Of a DNA stretch of 64,000 bases, positions 36,154 through 46,625 are shown piece by piece. The notes beneath the pieces are model-generated. The model ran no database searches. It saw only the letters and a program-made list of their open reading frames with translations, and had not been told where the DNA came from. The translations under genes and the position numbers were made by a program. Source of the stretch: Dactylorhiza incarnata (Eukaryota > Streptophyta > Magnoliopsida > Asparagales > Orchidaceae); contig JAWHQI010000049.1 of assembly GCA_033032865.1 (NCBI GenBank), positions 4,030,001-4,094,000 of the forward strand, written 5' to 3'. The stretch's first letter is position 1. Each line of letters starts with the position of its first letter.

Positions 36154-37442
36154 TCATGAGAGAAATGAAAACAAGGGGACAGCAGAAATAAATCCACGAC
36201 AGGCACAGGGGTAAGGAAGCCATTTCCAGCGACCCCGGCCTCGATTCCCCGCGCGCGGCGACACTCTCGGATAGTGGTATTCGCGAAGTACTTTGAGCTC
36301 GCGCAGGATCAGGTGTGCTTGGTCCTCACCCCGCAAGATGTGCACACCGGGCGAGGTAGCGTCTACGCGAGTCACCGGCCCTGCCTCGGCGAGGAAGCGC
36401 GCATTCGCGTCCTCCATGGCGGCGAATCTCTCATTGAAGGAAGCCCGGTCGGCGTCATACCTCTCCTCCAGCTCGTGTAGCATCATAGCATGCTTCTGAA
36501 GAACCTCTGACACCAGTCTCTTCATCCGCGCGGGGTCGCCCGGGTCGCCCAAGAAGTCATCGATCTGTCTCGGCGAGGGCAGCGGTGACATCTTGACCCT
36601 CCCGTGCTCTGACTCAGGCGTGGCTTCTGAAATTTCTGCGAAGGAAGAGTTAGTAGGATCAGGGGACGAGCGAGAAAGTGAGCTCGCACAAATGTACTAA
36701 CCTTGGGAGAAGGAGGGCTCGCGATGTTGTTTGCGAGTGGACTCCGGCCGACCCTTGAAGTTTTCGCGGAACCCTCGAACGTTGGGTTTCCCCAGACCAA
36801 GTGGATACACCACCCTCTCCGCGACCTGGGCGCCGTCGAGAAGCGAGCTGCCTGGGCTTCGCCTGCCCACAATGCCGAAGCCCGGGGTCTCCACGTTAGC
36901 CTTAGGCGGAATCGGCGAGCGCGTCGGTGTGGAGCCCCTCTTCTCAGGGCTCGGCGGTGGGGTGTCTGCATAAGCCATAAGCGCATGGATATCACAAAGA
37001 GACATGAGCGGGGATAAAGGAAGAAGGTACTTATGACTTACGGGGTTGCGAGAGAGGCGCCTGTTGGGTTGAGGTCCCAACCCCAGCAACTAGCGACCCC
37101 AGCCTCGCTAAGGACGGGGCACGAGAAGAGGTCAGCGTAAGGCCCGCCATGCGTTCCTCAGGTGGAGGATTCTGCGAGAGGAAAAGGAATAAGTAGGGAG
37201 TCGATATAAAGAATTTAGACGAAGAATACCTGTTGCGCGAGCCCGGTATTTGGCGGTGGGGGAGAGGCAGGAGGTGACGACATGTCCTCCCCCTGCGACC
37301 TCCTAACCGTCTGGGCTTTCTTGGTCTGGGGAGAAGGGCAGGTGGCAGGGTTGAACATCCAGGCGTTGCGCTCGGCGGCCTGGGCCTTCGCCATCTCCCT
37401 AGAAGCCTTCAGTCGATCCCGCGCGCTCGGCTTGGAAGACAT
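36154..37442 (-). CDS. Tat-2 antisense gene 1, four exons, open (about 362 aa)
   Basis: Minus strand, ATG at 37442 (MSSKPSARDRLKASREM). Exons: 37442-37230, 37171-37042, 36965-36702, 36635-36154. Donors GTATTC, GTAAGT, GTTAGT and acceptors CGCAG, TGCAG, CGCAG; a CTAAC branch-point-like site precedes exon 4. Exon lengths sum to 1089 nt, exactly 363 codons with the stop, with no internal stop. The N-terminal half is Pro/Ser-rich and basic; exon 4 has a heptad-like helical stretch (VLQKHAMMLHELEERYD) and a basic GRGRWKW tail. I recognise no catalytic domain. Function unknown; a nucleic-acid-binding or regulatory role is only inference. Tat-1 has the broken homologue. Confidence 0.75.
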
Positions 37443-37512
37443 TCTGAAGGAAGAGTGTTTTCAGCGAGGAAGAGGGAGAAGGAAAGGCTTGATCACTAGC
37501 CACGGTGGAGGG

Positions 37513-37520
37513 TATTTATA
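37513..37520 (-). promoter_or_regulatory. TATA box of Tat-2 antisense gene 1
   Basis: TATAAATA on the minus strand, 71 bp before the ATG at 37442 and about 115 bp inside the 3' LTR boundary, so it is internal to the element and distinct from the LTR promoter. Confidence 0.7.
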
Positions 37521-37619
37521 GTTTTGGGCATGGGACCCACCAAAAGATTCCCGCCACGTCAGCAGAATCGGCGAACACCAGGGTTTGGATGTTTCTTCGC
37601 GAGCTTAGGACAACCTCGC

Positions 37620-37632
37620 GAAGAGCGGGGAT
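37620..37632 (+). promoter_or_regulatory. Polypurine tract of Tat-2
   Basis: GAAGAGCGGGGAT directly precedes the 3' LTR; the same tract precedes the Tat-1 LTR at 6378. It should prime plus-strand DNA synthesis. Confidence 0.75.
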
Positions 37633-38419
37633 TGTGTACAACCCCGATGTTTGCCAGGAAGAGTCAGACGGCTCACACACAAGAAAGCGAGCCAAGATGG
37701 GCGTACCCCGGTGAGGCGCGCCAAGGAAAGGCGGGAGACTCTACAAGCGGACGAGCCGGGACAAGCGAGCCCGCCTAGAGTATGTGCGGATAGTAATTCT
37801 GGGGCTCGCCGAGGTAAGACAGGCTAGCCCACCTAGAGTATGTGCGGATAGCAATTCTTGGGTTCGCCGAGGTAGTGCCGGCGAGCCCGCCAAAAGAAGG
37901 CACGACTAACCCAGGAGTTCACGAGCTCCGCTCGCAGGGAAGGTGCAAGGGTGAGCAGGTTCGCCCAGCAAGGGCTTGTAGAGAAATTCCCGGTGGTCTT
38001 CGGCTAGCTCCTCTGAACAGCGGGGTTTGGCTGTTAGCAGACAAATCCGGTGTGCGGATAGTAAAAATGGACAGCAGGATTTAGCTATTGACAGACCACA
38101 AAACTAAAATCTATAAATAGACCTTAAAGGGCACCTTGGAGGAGACCGGTTTGAAATATTTGAGCCTTCTTCTCTCCTTAGGTCGCTTTGGTTTGGGCTC
38201 TCTAGCTCTCCAAGGTGCCCGAGTCTTAGCTTTGGCTTGGGAGGGGAAGCGCTCAACGATCTTCCGGGTTAGTGGAGGGACCTCCTCGCTAAGACTAGGA
38301 TCTTTTTTCTTTGTCCGATTTATCTGCCCACCTCTTCCGAGGGACCAGTAAGGGCTAGCTGCCCCTCAACTCGTTGAGGGCCCTGAGCTCCACAAGAGAC
38401 TGAGAAATCGGTTTCAACA
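37633..38419 (+). repeat. 3' LTR of Tat-2 (787 bp)
   Basis: Same length and ends as 16686-17472. TATAAATA is at 38112-38119. Confidence 0.92.
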
Positions 38420-39760
38420 GTTTGGTCTTACGAGTAGTAGACTCGGTGGTTATTGGAACAGTTGGGCTAGTCTGGCGAGCCGGTGGCTCGGAAGGATGTT
38501 GAGATGGGAAGGTTAACCCGGGGATCCTAATGCTCGGAGACATATAGTAATCGTATTTGTTTGTGCATTAAGGTGGTGGGTCTTTAGTATTAGACTGTCG
38601 TTCGCACCGACGTCATTACTTAGACTCGATATGTGTGGTTATCACTTAGCCAAGGAAAGTCTCATGGACAAGCCAGTAAGAGTACGCAGGCGCTCCGCGG
38701 TTGTGGTCTTCGCATTGAGGCGTACGAAAGGTCTAGGTTAGATAGTGTGAATACCATCGAAGAGGTGGGCGAGGCCCAACCCACCGCCTGTATTTGCCCT
38801 TATGGAGGTATCCTGGGAGTTTTGCTAGCTCCAAAAAGGGGGAACTAAAGGTCTGTGCGCATAGAGTCGGGTGCGTGTGTTGCACTTGTGTGAACATAAC
38901 ATTAATCAGCATAACACTGCATGTCATATCATAAGCATTGCATTTCAACCCCTAACCCTATCGTATAAATTGGTATGGGACTTTTTATACGGTAGGCATT
39001 GCTAAACAACCCCTTGGTCTATAGGTATGTCTGGGCATTCCTATAAATCAATGTTACCTTTCCTACTTGCTTCACTTTACTTTGTCTGTGGTAGTTAGTT
39101 TTAGCTTGTATTTTACTCTGTTACTATTCTTTACATGTTCTTCACCCTGCTTTACTTACTGTTCTATATATACACACTTGTGTAGTGGTAGATATTCTTG
39201 TAGCTAGGTCATGTCATCTGCTATGTTTTATAACCCTTGATGTCCTCCGCTTCATTCCTCTCGAACAGTTCCTAGGAGCCACTAGGGGAAGGGTACGGGG
39301 AAACAAGGCTTAGTCTTTTGGACTAACGGTCAGTAAACCATATCATTTTAGGAGATCGAAGAGCAGCACCAAGAGACGCAGCACCACCAGAGGCCGGTGC
39401 AGATGGAGGCAGGCCATTCTGGCACAGGAGCACTAGACACGGGATTAGTGAGTGGCTATTAGTAATTTGCTTCCGCGAGAAATTTTGTAGTGAGGCTATG
39501 ATGTACTGGGCAGGAGCCCTTCTTATTACTACCCTTTTATTCAGTTTTTAGCTATGGACATCAATATGATGATTTCATATATTAGGTGATGTGTACTTAG
39601 ACATATTTTTGTTCATTTGTACTTTTCTTCTTTTGTGTTCGATATTGCCGGCAGGATCGATGTTTTGTAGTGGCGACCTTCCCGAGTGATGGTGTCACTG
39701 CAAAGAGGCGGTTCTAGGCATAAGACACTATTTTGTAGCAAACAAAAATGGGATCTTACA
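38420..39760 (+). repeat. Tekay-like element, 5' LTR second half
   Basis: Continues the LTR broken at 16685, starting GTTTGGTCTTAC (in copy 1 the same words run on uninterrupted at about 13700), and ends ATGGGATCTTACA. Aligns to 13.7-14.998 kb. Confidence 0.75.
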
Positions 39761-39763
39761 CAC

Positions 39764-39775
39764 TGGTATCAGAGC
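39764..39775 (+). promoter_or_regulatory. Primer binding site of the Tekay-like element
   Basis: TGGTATCAGAGC, complementary to the 3' end of initiator tRNA-Met, 3 bp after the LTR end at 39760. Confidence 0.9.
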
Positions 39776-39975
39776 AAAACCTCAATCCGAAGAAAAGAAG
39801 TCCACAAACTGTGGGCCACCCCACGTGAGCTTAGTTTGAGGACAAACTTGCAGCGTAAGAAATGGGGTGCCCAAATGGGGAATCACATGAAAAAGCCCAC
39901 TTTTAACTAAATCTTTTTAGCCAAATCTCCATATGAGTGTCAAATTTTCTTTTGTTGCCAACGACGAACCCTACC

Positions 39976-40920
39976 ATGCAGCATGGAGTGCCTCTGACTC
40001 TAAACATTGTCCCACCACCACGGGCTCCTACTCCGTTCCAGCAAACGGAGATGGGGCAGATGTTGACTGCCATTCTGGAGGCATTCAAGGATCAGCAGGC
40101 TCCGTCTCCTCAGCCAAATCCTCGGGCCAACTGGCTGAGCATCTTTTGTGGTCTTTCTCACCCATCTTACCTTGGGACGGAATCAGTTGTTCGGACTGAG
40201 TAGTGGGTGGACATCATGTATGAAATGTTGGTAAGGATTCAATGCCCGACGGAGATGGCAGTGCCTTTAGGGGTATCATGTTTAGAATCCCATGCAAAGA
40301 GATGGTGGAAGTCGCTATGGACACCACCTATGCTAGATTGGAGGCTACAGACATTTCATTGGATGAGTTCAAGGCAGCACTGCTGGAGCCTTTTGTGCTG
40401 CAGTCTGCGAGAGATAAGTTGGAGGAAAGATTCTTACAGTTGAGGCAGGGAAGCAGGACAGTTCTGGAGTACCACCTGGAGTTTACCCACCTGGCCTTGT
40501 TTGCGGACACTTATCAGCTGGACGACGCGGGATACACGAAGTGGTTCTATAAGGGCCTCTGTGATGACCTGAGGCAGGCCCTCCTCTTTATTTCTGATGG
40601 CAGTCTGGACAGGATCTTGGAGATGACTAAGAAGCTGGAGGCCGACCAGCATAGTGTTCGAGGAATGAAGAGACCGATAGAGTACCAGGGTAGGGGTGGC
40701 AGAAGAGACCAACGGAGGGGTCGATACATCGGGGAAAGGAGAATGGAGGGCCAACCCCGCCAGGAGGAGAGGCAGGAGCAGAGGGAACCGGTCGTGTTGG
40801 ATCCTTAGCCTCTACAGATGTGGGAGGTGCCGAGGCTAGGAGGTGGGCCACCTCCCCCACAGGAGTGCTACCAGTGCCTTTAGCCAGGCAATATTCGGAG
40901 GAACTGCCCGCTGAGGAATG
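39976..40920 (+). pseudogene. gag: Tekay-like gag, broken
   Basis: Probable ATG at 39976 (MQHGVPLTLNIVPPPRAP). The gag core is recognisable: FCGLSHPSYLGTES, WVDIMYEMLVRIQCP, ESHAKRWWKSLW, then in another frame FKAALLEPFVLQSARDKLEERFLQLRQGSRTV..., LADTYQ-like and a basic Gly/Arg-rich part. TAG at 40201 (likely from CAG), a frameshift near 40320, TAG at 40806 and another inside the zinc finger disrupt it. The zinc finger ECYQC...GNIRRNC has lost its His (Asn instead). Confidence 0.8.
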
Positions 40921-41149
40921 TAACACCCCCAGCACCATAGGCTGCCCCCACAAGCCCAGCATTTCAGGGGCCGAGGACGTGGATGAGGTCGTGGATTCCA
41001 GGATCGTGACGGTAGGCAGGAAAAAGACCAGATGTATGCCTTGGACCTTACTCAGCCCAGTACCCAGTGAGCGTCATCACAGATACTTTTGTGTTTTCCC
41101 TATAATTACTTAATACCTTGCAAATCTTAGTTTTACTTTAGATAAAGAT

Positions 41150-42900
41150 CCAAACAACAAAAATCATTTAGGTATAGAACTTGTTTGTGGCAAGGCAGCA
41201 TATTCCTTATTCGATATGGGTGCCTCACACTTGTTCGTCTCAGGGGAATTTGTAGACGATCTGGATCAAGTGTAGCACTTTGAAAGCATCCATAAGAAGA
41301 TGCGACTTTCGGACGGGTCTGAGATAGTATCATCTGCCAAGTGCAACATGAATGTAGAGATTTGAGGAAAACTATTCGAAGCACCGGAGACACTCTTGAA
41401 GATAAAATATTTTGATCTGATCTTGGGCATGAACTTGTTGCATTGGAGCAATGCTAAGATTGACTGCCCGGCAAGGAAGATTGTACTATGGCATGAAGAC
41501 TCTGAAGTAGTCATCTAAGGTATTAGACCCACCTCCCATCTCTTATTATCATCGATTAAGGCCGTCAAGGCCCATCTGTAGGGAGACGAAGAATATCAGG
41601 TGTTGTTCGAGATGATCGAGGCCAAGGATTCTGTCTCAAAGCATCCCGGTGTTGCGGGATTTTGCTGACGTATTTCCAGAGAAGCTACCTGGACTGTCTC
41701 TGCCACGTGAGAAGGATTTCCAGATCTAGTTGGTGTCGGGTAAGCCGCTATCTAGAGATCCTTATCGGATGGCCCCAAAGGAGTTAGTGGAGTTTTGAAG
41801 CCAGTTATAGGAGGTGGTAGAAGTTGGGTATGTTACACCGAGTTCCTCACCTTGGGGAGCTCCGCTAGTATTTGTGAAGAAGAAGGATGGGATGCTCAGA
41901 CTATTCATCGATTATAGAGCACTAAACTGTTTGACGGTCTGGAATACGTATCCGCTGCCTAGGATCGATGAGCTGCTTGACAAGCTAGCGGGAGCCAACT
42001 GTTTCTCAAAGCTGGATTTGAGGTCGGACTATTATTAGTTGCGGATTCAGGAGGAGTTCATCCCGAAGATAGCTTTCTGTAGCTGATATGGACTTTATGA
42101 GTTCACCGTGATGCCCTTAGGGCTCACGAATGCACCGTCGGCATTTATGATTCTGATGAACCGAGTGTTTGAGCCTTATCTCAACATCTATGTCATCGTA
42201 TTTATCGATGATATCCTCATCTACTCGAGGGCAGAAGAGGAGCATGCACGACTTCTGGCATTGACATTGGAGAAATGTTGAAAGCACAGTCTCTATGCGA
42301 AGTTCACTAAATGTCTTTTTTGGCTGAAGCAGGTGGCCTTCCTGGATCACATTAATAGTGGAGTTGGACTGGTAGTGGACCCAACAAAGATCCAGGCAGT
42401 ACGGGATTGGCCATCGCTAAAGACGGGCACCAAAGTGTGGAGTTTCTTGGGACTTGCTGGTTATTACTGGAAGTTTGTGCAGGGATTTTCCTAGATAGCC
42501 CTCCCGCTCACATCCTTGATGAAAAATGATACCGCTTTCATTTGGATGCCACAGTACAATGCGGCCTTCCAGGAACTAAAGGGTCGGCTTATGTCGGCAC
42601 CCATTCATGCCCTTTCATTTGGGGAGGAAGCATTCCAGTTGTATACTGATTCGTCGTATCAGGGGATGGGTGCCATTCTGATGTAGAATGGGCATGTGAT
42701 AGAATGCGCCGCCCGTCAGTTGAAGAATCATGAGCGGAACTGCCCGGTGCATGATTTGGAGATGGGAGCGGTTATATTCGCTTTGAAGATCTGGCGTCAC
42801 TACCTCTACGGTGTCCACTACGATATATTCTGATATCACAAGAACCTAAATTACTTGGACACACAGAAGGAGCTTAACATCCGACAGAGACGATGGGTTA
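41150..42900 (+). pseudogene. pol: Tekay-like protease, reverse transcriptase and RNase H, broken and truncated
   Basis: Protease region AAYSLFDMGASHLFVS near 41188 (Asp-Thr-Gly changed to Asp-Met-Gly). Reverse transcriptase: [58 protein letters not shown], active site [10 protein letters not shown] near 42198. RNase H: LYTDSSYQGMGAILM near 42640, [11 protein letters not shown]. Many stops. Homology ends near 42900 within the RNase H tail; there is no integrase or chromodomain, so the Del/Tekay assignment rests on gag, reverse transcriptase and the tRNA-Met primer site. Confidence 0.85.
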
Positions 42901-42939
42901 TATTCGCCTTGAGATCCCGGAAGAAACCAAGGACTGAGC

Positions 42940-43573
42940 ACGGAGATGGCTTGACAACCAGCCATTCCGACCACAATCCACGACGAGACTTCACTTCTAT
43001 CAGTTTACTCTACCCTTCTTTCATTTGTGAAATATGTCTAAAAGCTTGTACTGAACTTGGATTGCAATTATTTGTCTATGAATGAAAGCTTCCCTTGTTA
43101 TTTTCTCCCTTAAGATTGAATGTTGTGAATGCACATTGCCTCCGCTCACCTCCTCCCACACAAGCACTCGTTAATACACTCTAGGAAAACTAGTGGTTAT
43201 ACTCTGAAGAGGTGCATGTGACCCTCATAATCCGCACTTGAGATCACTCCAACATTCTGCCTACTATCCATCTGCTTACTCAAGCATGGCATCGCAGCCT
43301 GCACTAGTCATCTCACCAAGCAAAGCGGTGTTCTCGACCCGCATTTTACTTTTGTTGTTAATAGAATAGAAAAACCAAAACCAAATCCCATTATTTACTC
43401 TCGCTCGCTGTAGCAATCTTTCTGCGACACGATCACTTCACCTACTCTGCATTCCTTGAGAGAACGATACTCGGGGATCATATTCCCAAAATTTATTACT
43501 TGACAACGACCGATACACTGATGTTCGGACCACATTTTGCTCTCGCTTTTAGCAGTGCAGAATCAGCATGTCA
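42940..43573 (+). repeat. 5' LTR end of the Athila-like element
   Basis: Contains GAGAACGATACTCGG and TTATTACTTGACAACGACCGATACACT, which resemble the R/U5 end of Athila-type LTRs, and ends in CATGTCA. The left boundary was not found. Confidence 0.5.
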
Positions 43574-43579
43574 AGTTTT

Positions 43580-43597
43580 TGGCGTCGTTGTCGGGGT
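43580..43597 (+). promoter_or_regulatory. Decayed Athila-type primer binding site
   Basis: TGGCGTCGTTGTCGGGGT differs from the intact site at 21823 by C-to-T type changes only and one end base. Confidence 0.7.
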
Positions 43598-43786
43598 GTG
43601 CTGTTCGGTGTTAAATTTGTGTTGTGTTAGGATATTTGCAGTGGAGTTAGTTGATTTTTTTTAGCCTGCTCTATTCTCACTTTTAATATAGGTTGGGATA
43701 GCTTTGATCGTCGTGTATGATTCTACGCAAGGTTGTGTGCTTTGTGAATTGAAAAATCTCAACCAATTTGGGCTGCTTTTAACATA

Positions 43787-44836
43787 TGTTGTCGTTGGTG
43801 TGGAGATTGCTCTCATACATGTTATAGATGACCTAAGGATTATAATAGCCCTAAGGCTCAAGGCCCAGTAAATGGAGCACCAACTTCGTCTGGTACACCA
43901 TATGGTATGCGTAAATCCTATGGCTATTCATCTGAGCCTTTAATGGAACACTTCTTTATGCCTTCAGCACCTATTGTGCAAAAGAAGCCAGCAAGGCAGT
44001 GTTTATTTAGTCGGAGTGTAGATTTCACATTGAATGAGTGTGTTGCTTATCTTGCCTAGTTGGAGGAGGAGGATGAACTGAATATCTGGATTGTCCCTGC
44101 TCCAAGTTCCTGCAGCACCCCTTTGGTATCTGGCTATGTACCCCTCCTTCCTTTAGACTTTGAAGGGAGCACTGATAGTATGTGCACTGATACCTTGTAT
44201 GATCTACTCCCTGACGTACATGAACCTACTCCCCTGGTTCATGTATCACCTTGTATAGAGTCTATTATTTTTAAAGAGTCTATGCCCGACTTTTTGCGGA
44301 GCACCATTCTTCTTTCTTCCTTACCTAGCATTATACATATCTTTGATATTGATGTTGACGATGATTTGCTAAAAAAATCAGGTGTTTGTGGCATTTTGAA
44401 AAATCCAATCGATGGAGACGTCCGAGTTGCCATGGTTACTACCTCGACATCACATGAGAAGTTCCACACTGGGGACATGGTTGTTACGACACTTGTAGAC
44501 TTTTGCGCTCCCCAAGACAGTACCGATGATTTTGCTAGAATCCAACAGATGAGGGATGATACCGAGATTTTCCCCGAAATTGAGGACCACGTTGTGGAGT
44601 CAATTTTGACAGTGCACGAGCCTGTGATGTGGCTCGGCCATGCAAAGGACCATATGCAAGTGGAGTTAGACCTGGAGAGTTTCACCCCATACATATCACC
44701 CACACCTGACATTCATGACAGGTATTTTTACACAGATTTTTGGGTAACTGTTCTGTCTCCATACCAGAATCGATTACCGGAATGTGTTCATGAACAGTTG
44801 CTTGAACATTTAAAACTTCATGCGCCTATTAGATAA
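43787..44836 (+). pseudogene. Gag-like zinc-finger ORF of the Athila-like element
   Basis: The frame carries C-x2-C-x4-H-x4-stop (CRWCGDCSHTCYR then TGA at 43829), where the last zinc-finger Cys is expected, and a stop at 44057. From 44060 an uninterrupted 258-codon acidic stretch follows (MEEEDELNIWIVPAPSS... ending LKLHAPIR). I do not recognise a domain in that stretch. It is probably the C-terminal extension of a gag protein; the usual gag core is missing upstream. Confidence 0.55.
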
Positions 44837-45100
44837 AGTTACAAAAAAATACCTGAATAAGTATAGTTGGGAGACATAAACACCAATAGTTATCATAGTT
44901 AGGTTTACTGCAACTTTCCATGTATTCATTTTTTTACTGTATAAATTGTTGTTGCTTAATTACTATTTTGTGGTCGTTTATGCTTTTGCTAGATGTGGGA
45001 AACCCTTGTATGCACATATCTTGGACACCGGTGAGGTTTTAATTTCGAAATGGGGCGCGCCAAATTTTCTTCACATGCGACCACTGGTCGTGCACATTAT

Positions 45101-45108
45101 TTATAAAT
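45101..45108 (+). promoter_or_regulatory. TATA-like box inside an inverted repeat, upstream of the second ORF
   Basis: TTATAAAT lies between GGTCGTGCA (45087-45095) and TGCACGACT (about 45108-45116), which pair over seven bases, about 210 bp before the ATG at 45315. It may be an internal promoter. Confidence 0.4.
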
Positions 45109-45314
45109 GCACGACTACTAGTCATGCGCGGGCCCAGTTTCTTTTAAAATCTTTTGGCCGACCTCTGTGTGTGCGCCTAGGATATTCGCCGAACTTGTGT
45201 TGTTCCGCAACTGAGCGTGCGCCATCCAGGAGTCTCGTCCCTCCCCTCTCTTGCTCTATTTCTTCTCCGGTAAACCTCCTTCCACTTCCTCACGTCCTTC
45301 TGTCTCCTTCTATT

Positions 45315-46625
45315 ATGGAACCATCCGATATCCACCGAGTCACCAAGGCATACCTGAGTTCTCGCTCCTCCTCTGCCACTCCTGCTCAAATTTTGGGGAG
45401 AATGGCTATGTTCTCCAAGGGGGAGCACACGCGCCGCTTCAACTCGCTGAAGGGCAAGCCTTTCCTCTCGCATCGCCTTGTTGATTGGCAGGAACTCCGG
45501 TCGATTGGGGATAACTGTGCGTTGATGGAGGCAGTTCATCTTCTTTACTCCTTCGATAATTGGAGAAATGTCTTTGAATGTGGTGAGTTGGGATTTAAGG
45601 AGCTTACCTTGGAGTTTCTCTCCACATTCGAGTGGGAGGTCACTCCAGCGGGGTTCCGTCCTCCTTTATGTTCTTTTCAGATGATGGGTCACGTTTTCAT
45701 CCTCACTCTTCCTAAATTGGCCATCCTTGCTCGATGCTGTACCGACGCTAAGGGTGCACATCTGGACTTTCACTGGCTACTGCATATCCAGAAAAGGTCT
45801 CGGCACACTCCATCTGGCGTTCATTTATTGGTAGGGATGAGGAATACGTGGCTCGCATAGACAAATCTACGAAGATCGTCTCTCCCTCCTTGAGGTACTT
45901 ACAACATTTGATCAGTCACTCTATTGTCGCACGTGCCCTGAGTCAGAATGTGGTGGGGTGGCATGACCTGTTGTGCCTTTACAACATGCAACAGTAGTAT
46001 CCCCTTCATCTGGGGCATATGCTAGCTCATTTCTTCCATCTTGAGGCCACATATGGCCTCGCCGGAGTGATTGGTGGTGCGTACTACGTTGCCCGCATCG
46101 CTAAGGGGATGGGAGTTTTGGGACCAGTTGCTCCTGATGGAGCAGGTTACTTCATCGTCCATGATTACTCGGGCCACGATGGTGAGGTTTCACCTGCTGC
46201 GTGTGGAGGGGAGAAAGGCTAGCCAGACATTTGTGGTGACTGCACCGGGCGATGCGGGTGCAGGTGGTCAGGATGGGGATGATGTGAATGAGGAGGCTGA
46301 GTCATCCGCGATGGGGAGGCACAGGGCAGCGGAGCCGCCCCAGCAGTCACATCAGTCGAGGCAGCCACCCCAGCATCCTGAGTAGCAGACTGAGCAGCAG
46401 GCAGGGAAGTATTATGGCTCAGCATCTATGCAGGGAGTCCCTTACTTAGGCGAGCGCCTTTCCGATTTGGAGGCTTCGCAATATTGGATGCAGGATTTGA
46501 TTTATCAGCAGGCCTTGAGGGGTGGGTTTAATGTGCCTCCTCCCCCTGCTTGTTTTGCACCTTCTGCTCGTCGTCGTGCCTCTCCTATTGCAATTCATGC
46601 CAGTGATAGCTATGAGGAGAGTTGA
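45315..46625 (+). pseudogene. Athila ORF-1-like protein, broken
   Basis: Likely start ATG 45315 (MEPSDIHRVTKAYLSSRSS), chosen over 44946 because upstream residues look like translated leader. The segment SFDNWRNVFECGELGFKELTLEFLSTFEWEV, then HLGHMLAHFFHLEATYGLAGVIGGAYYVARIAKGMG, resembles the plant 'Athila ORF-1 / putative plant transposon protein' family. A frameshift near 45830 and stops near 45997 and 46220 break it. The C-terminal part is low-complexity (Gln/Pro/His). Function in Athila elements is not established. Confidence 0.55.

Larger units (their letters stand above)
16686..38419 (+). mobile_element. Tat-2: full-length Tat element, split by an Athila insertion
   Basis: Two 787-bp LTRs (16686-17472 and 37633-38419; about 46 differences by eye, roughly 6%) enclose broken gag-pol, a 97-bp minisatellite and two antisense genes. 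Without the 9.6-kb Athila the element is about 12.1 kb. It sits inside a Tekay-like LTR: the flanks (GGTT before, GTTTGGTCTTAC after) join as in LTR copy 1, but only GTT is shared, so a clean 5-bp duplication is not visible. Confidence 0.9.
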
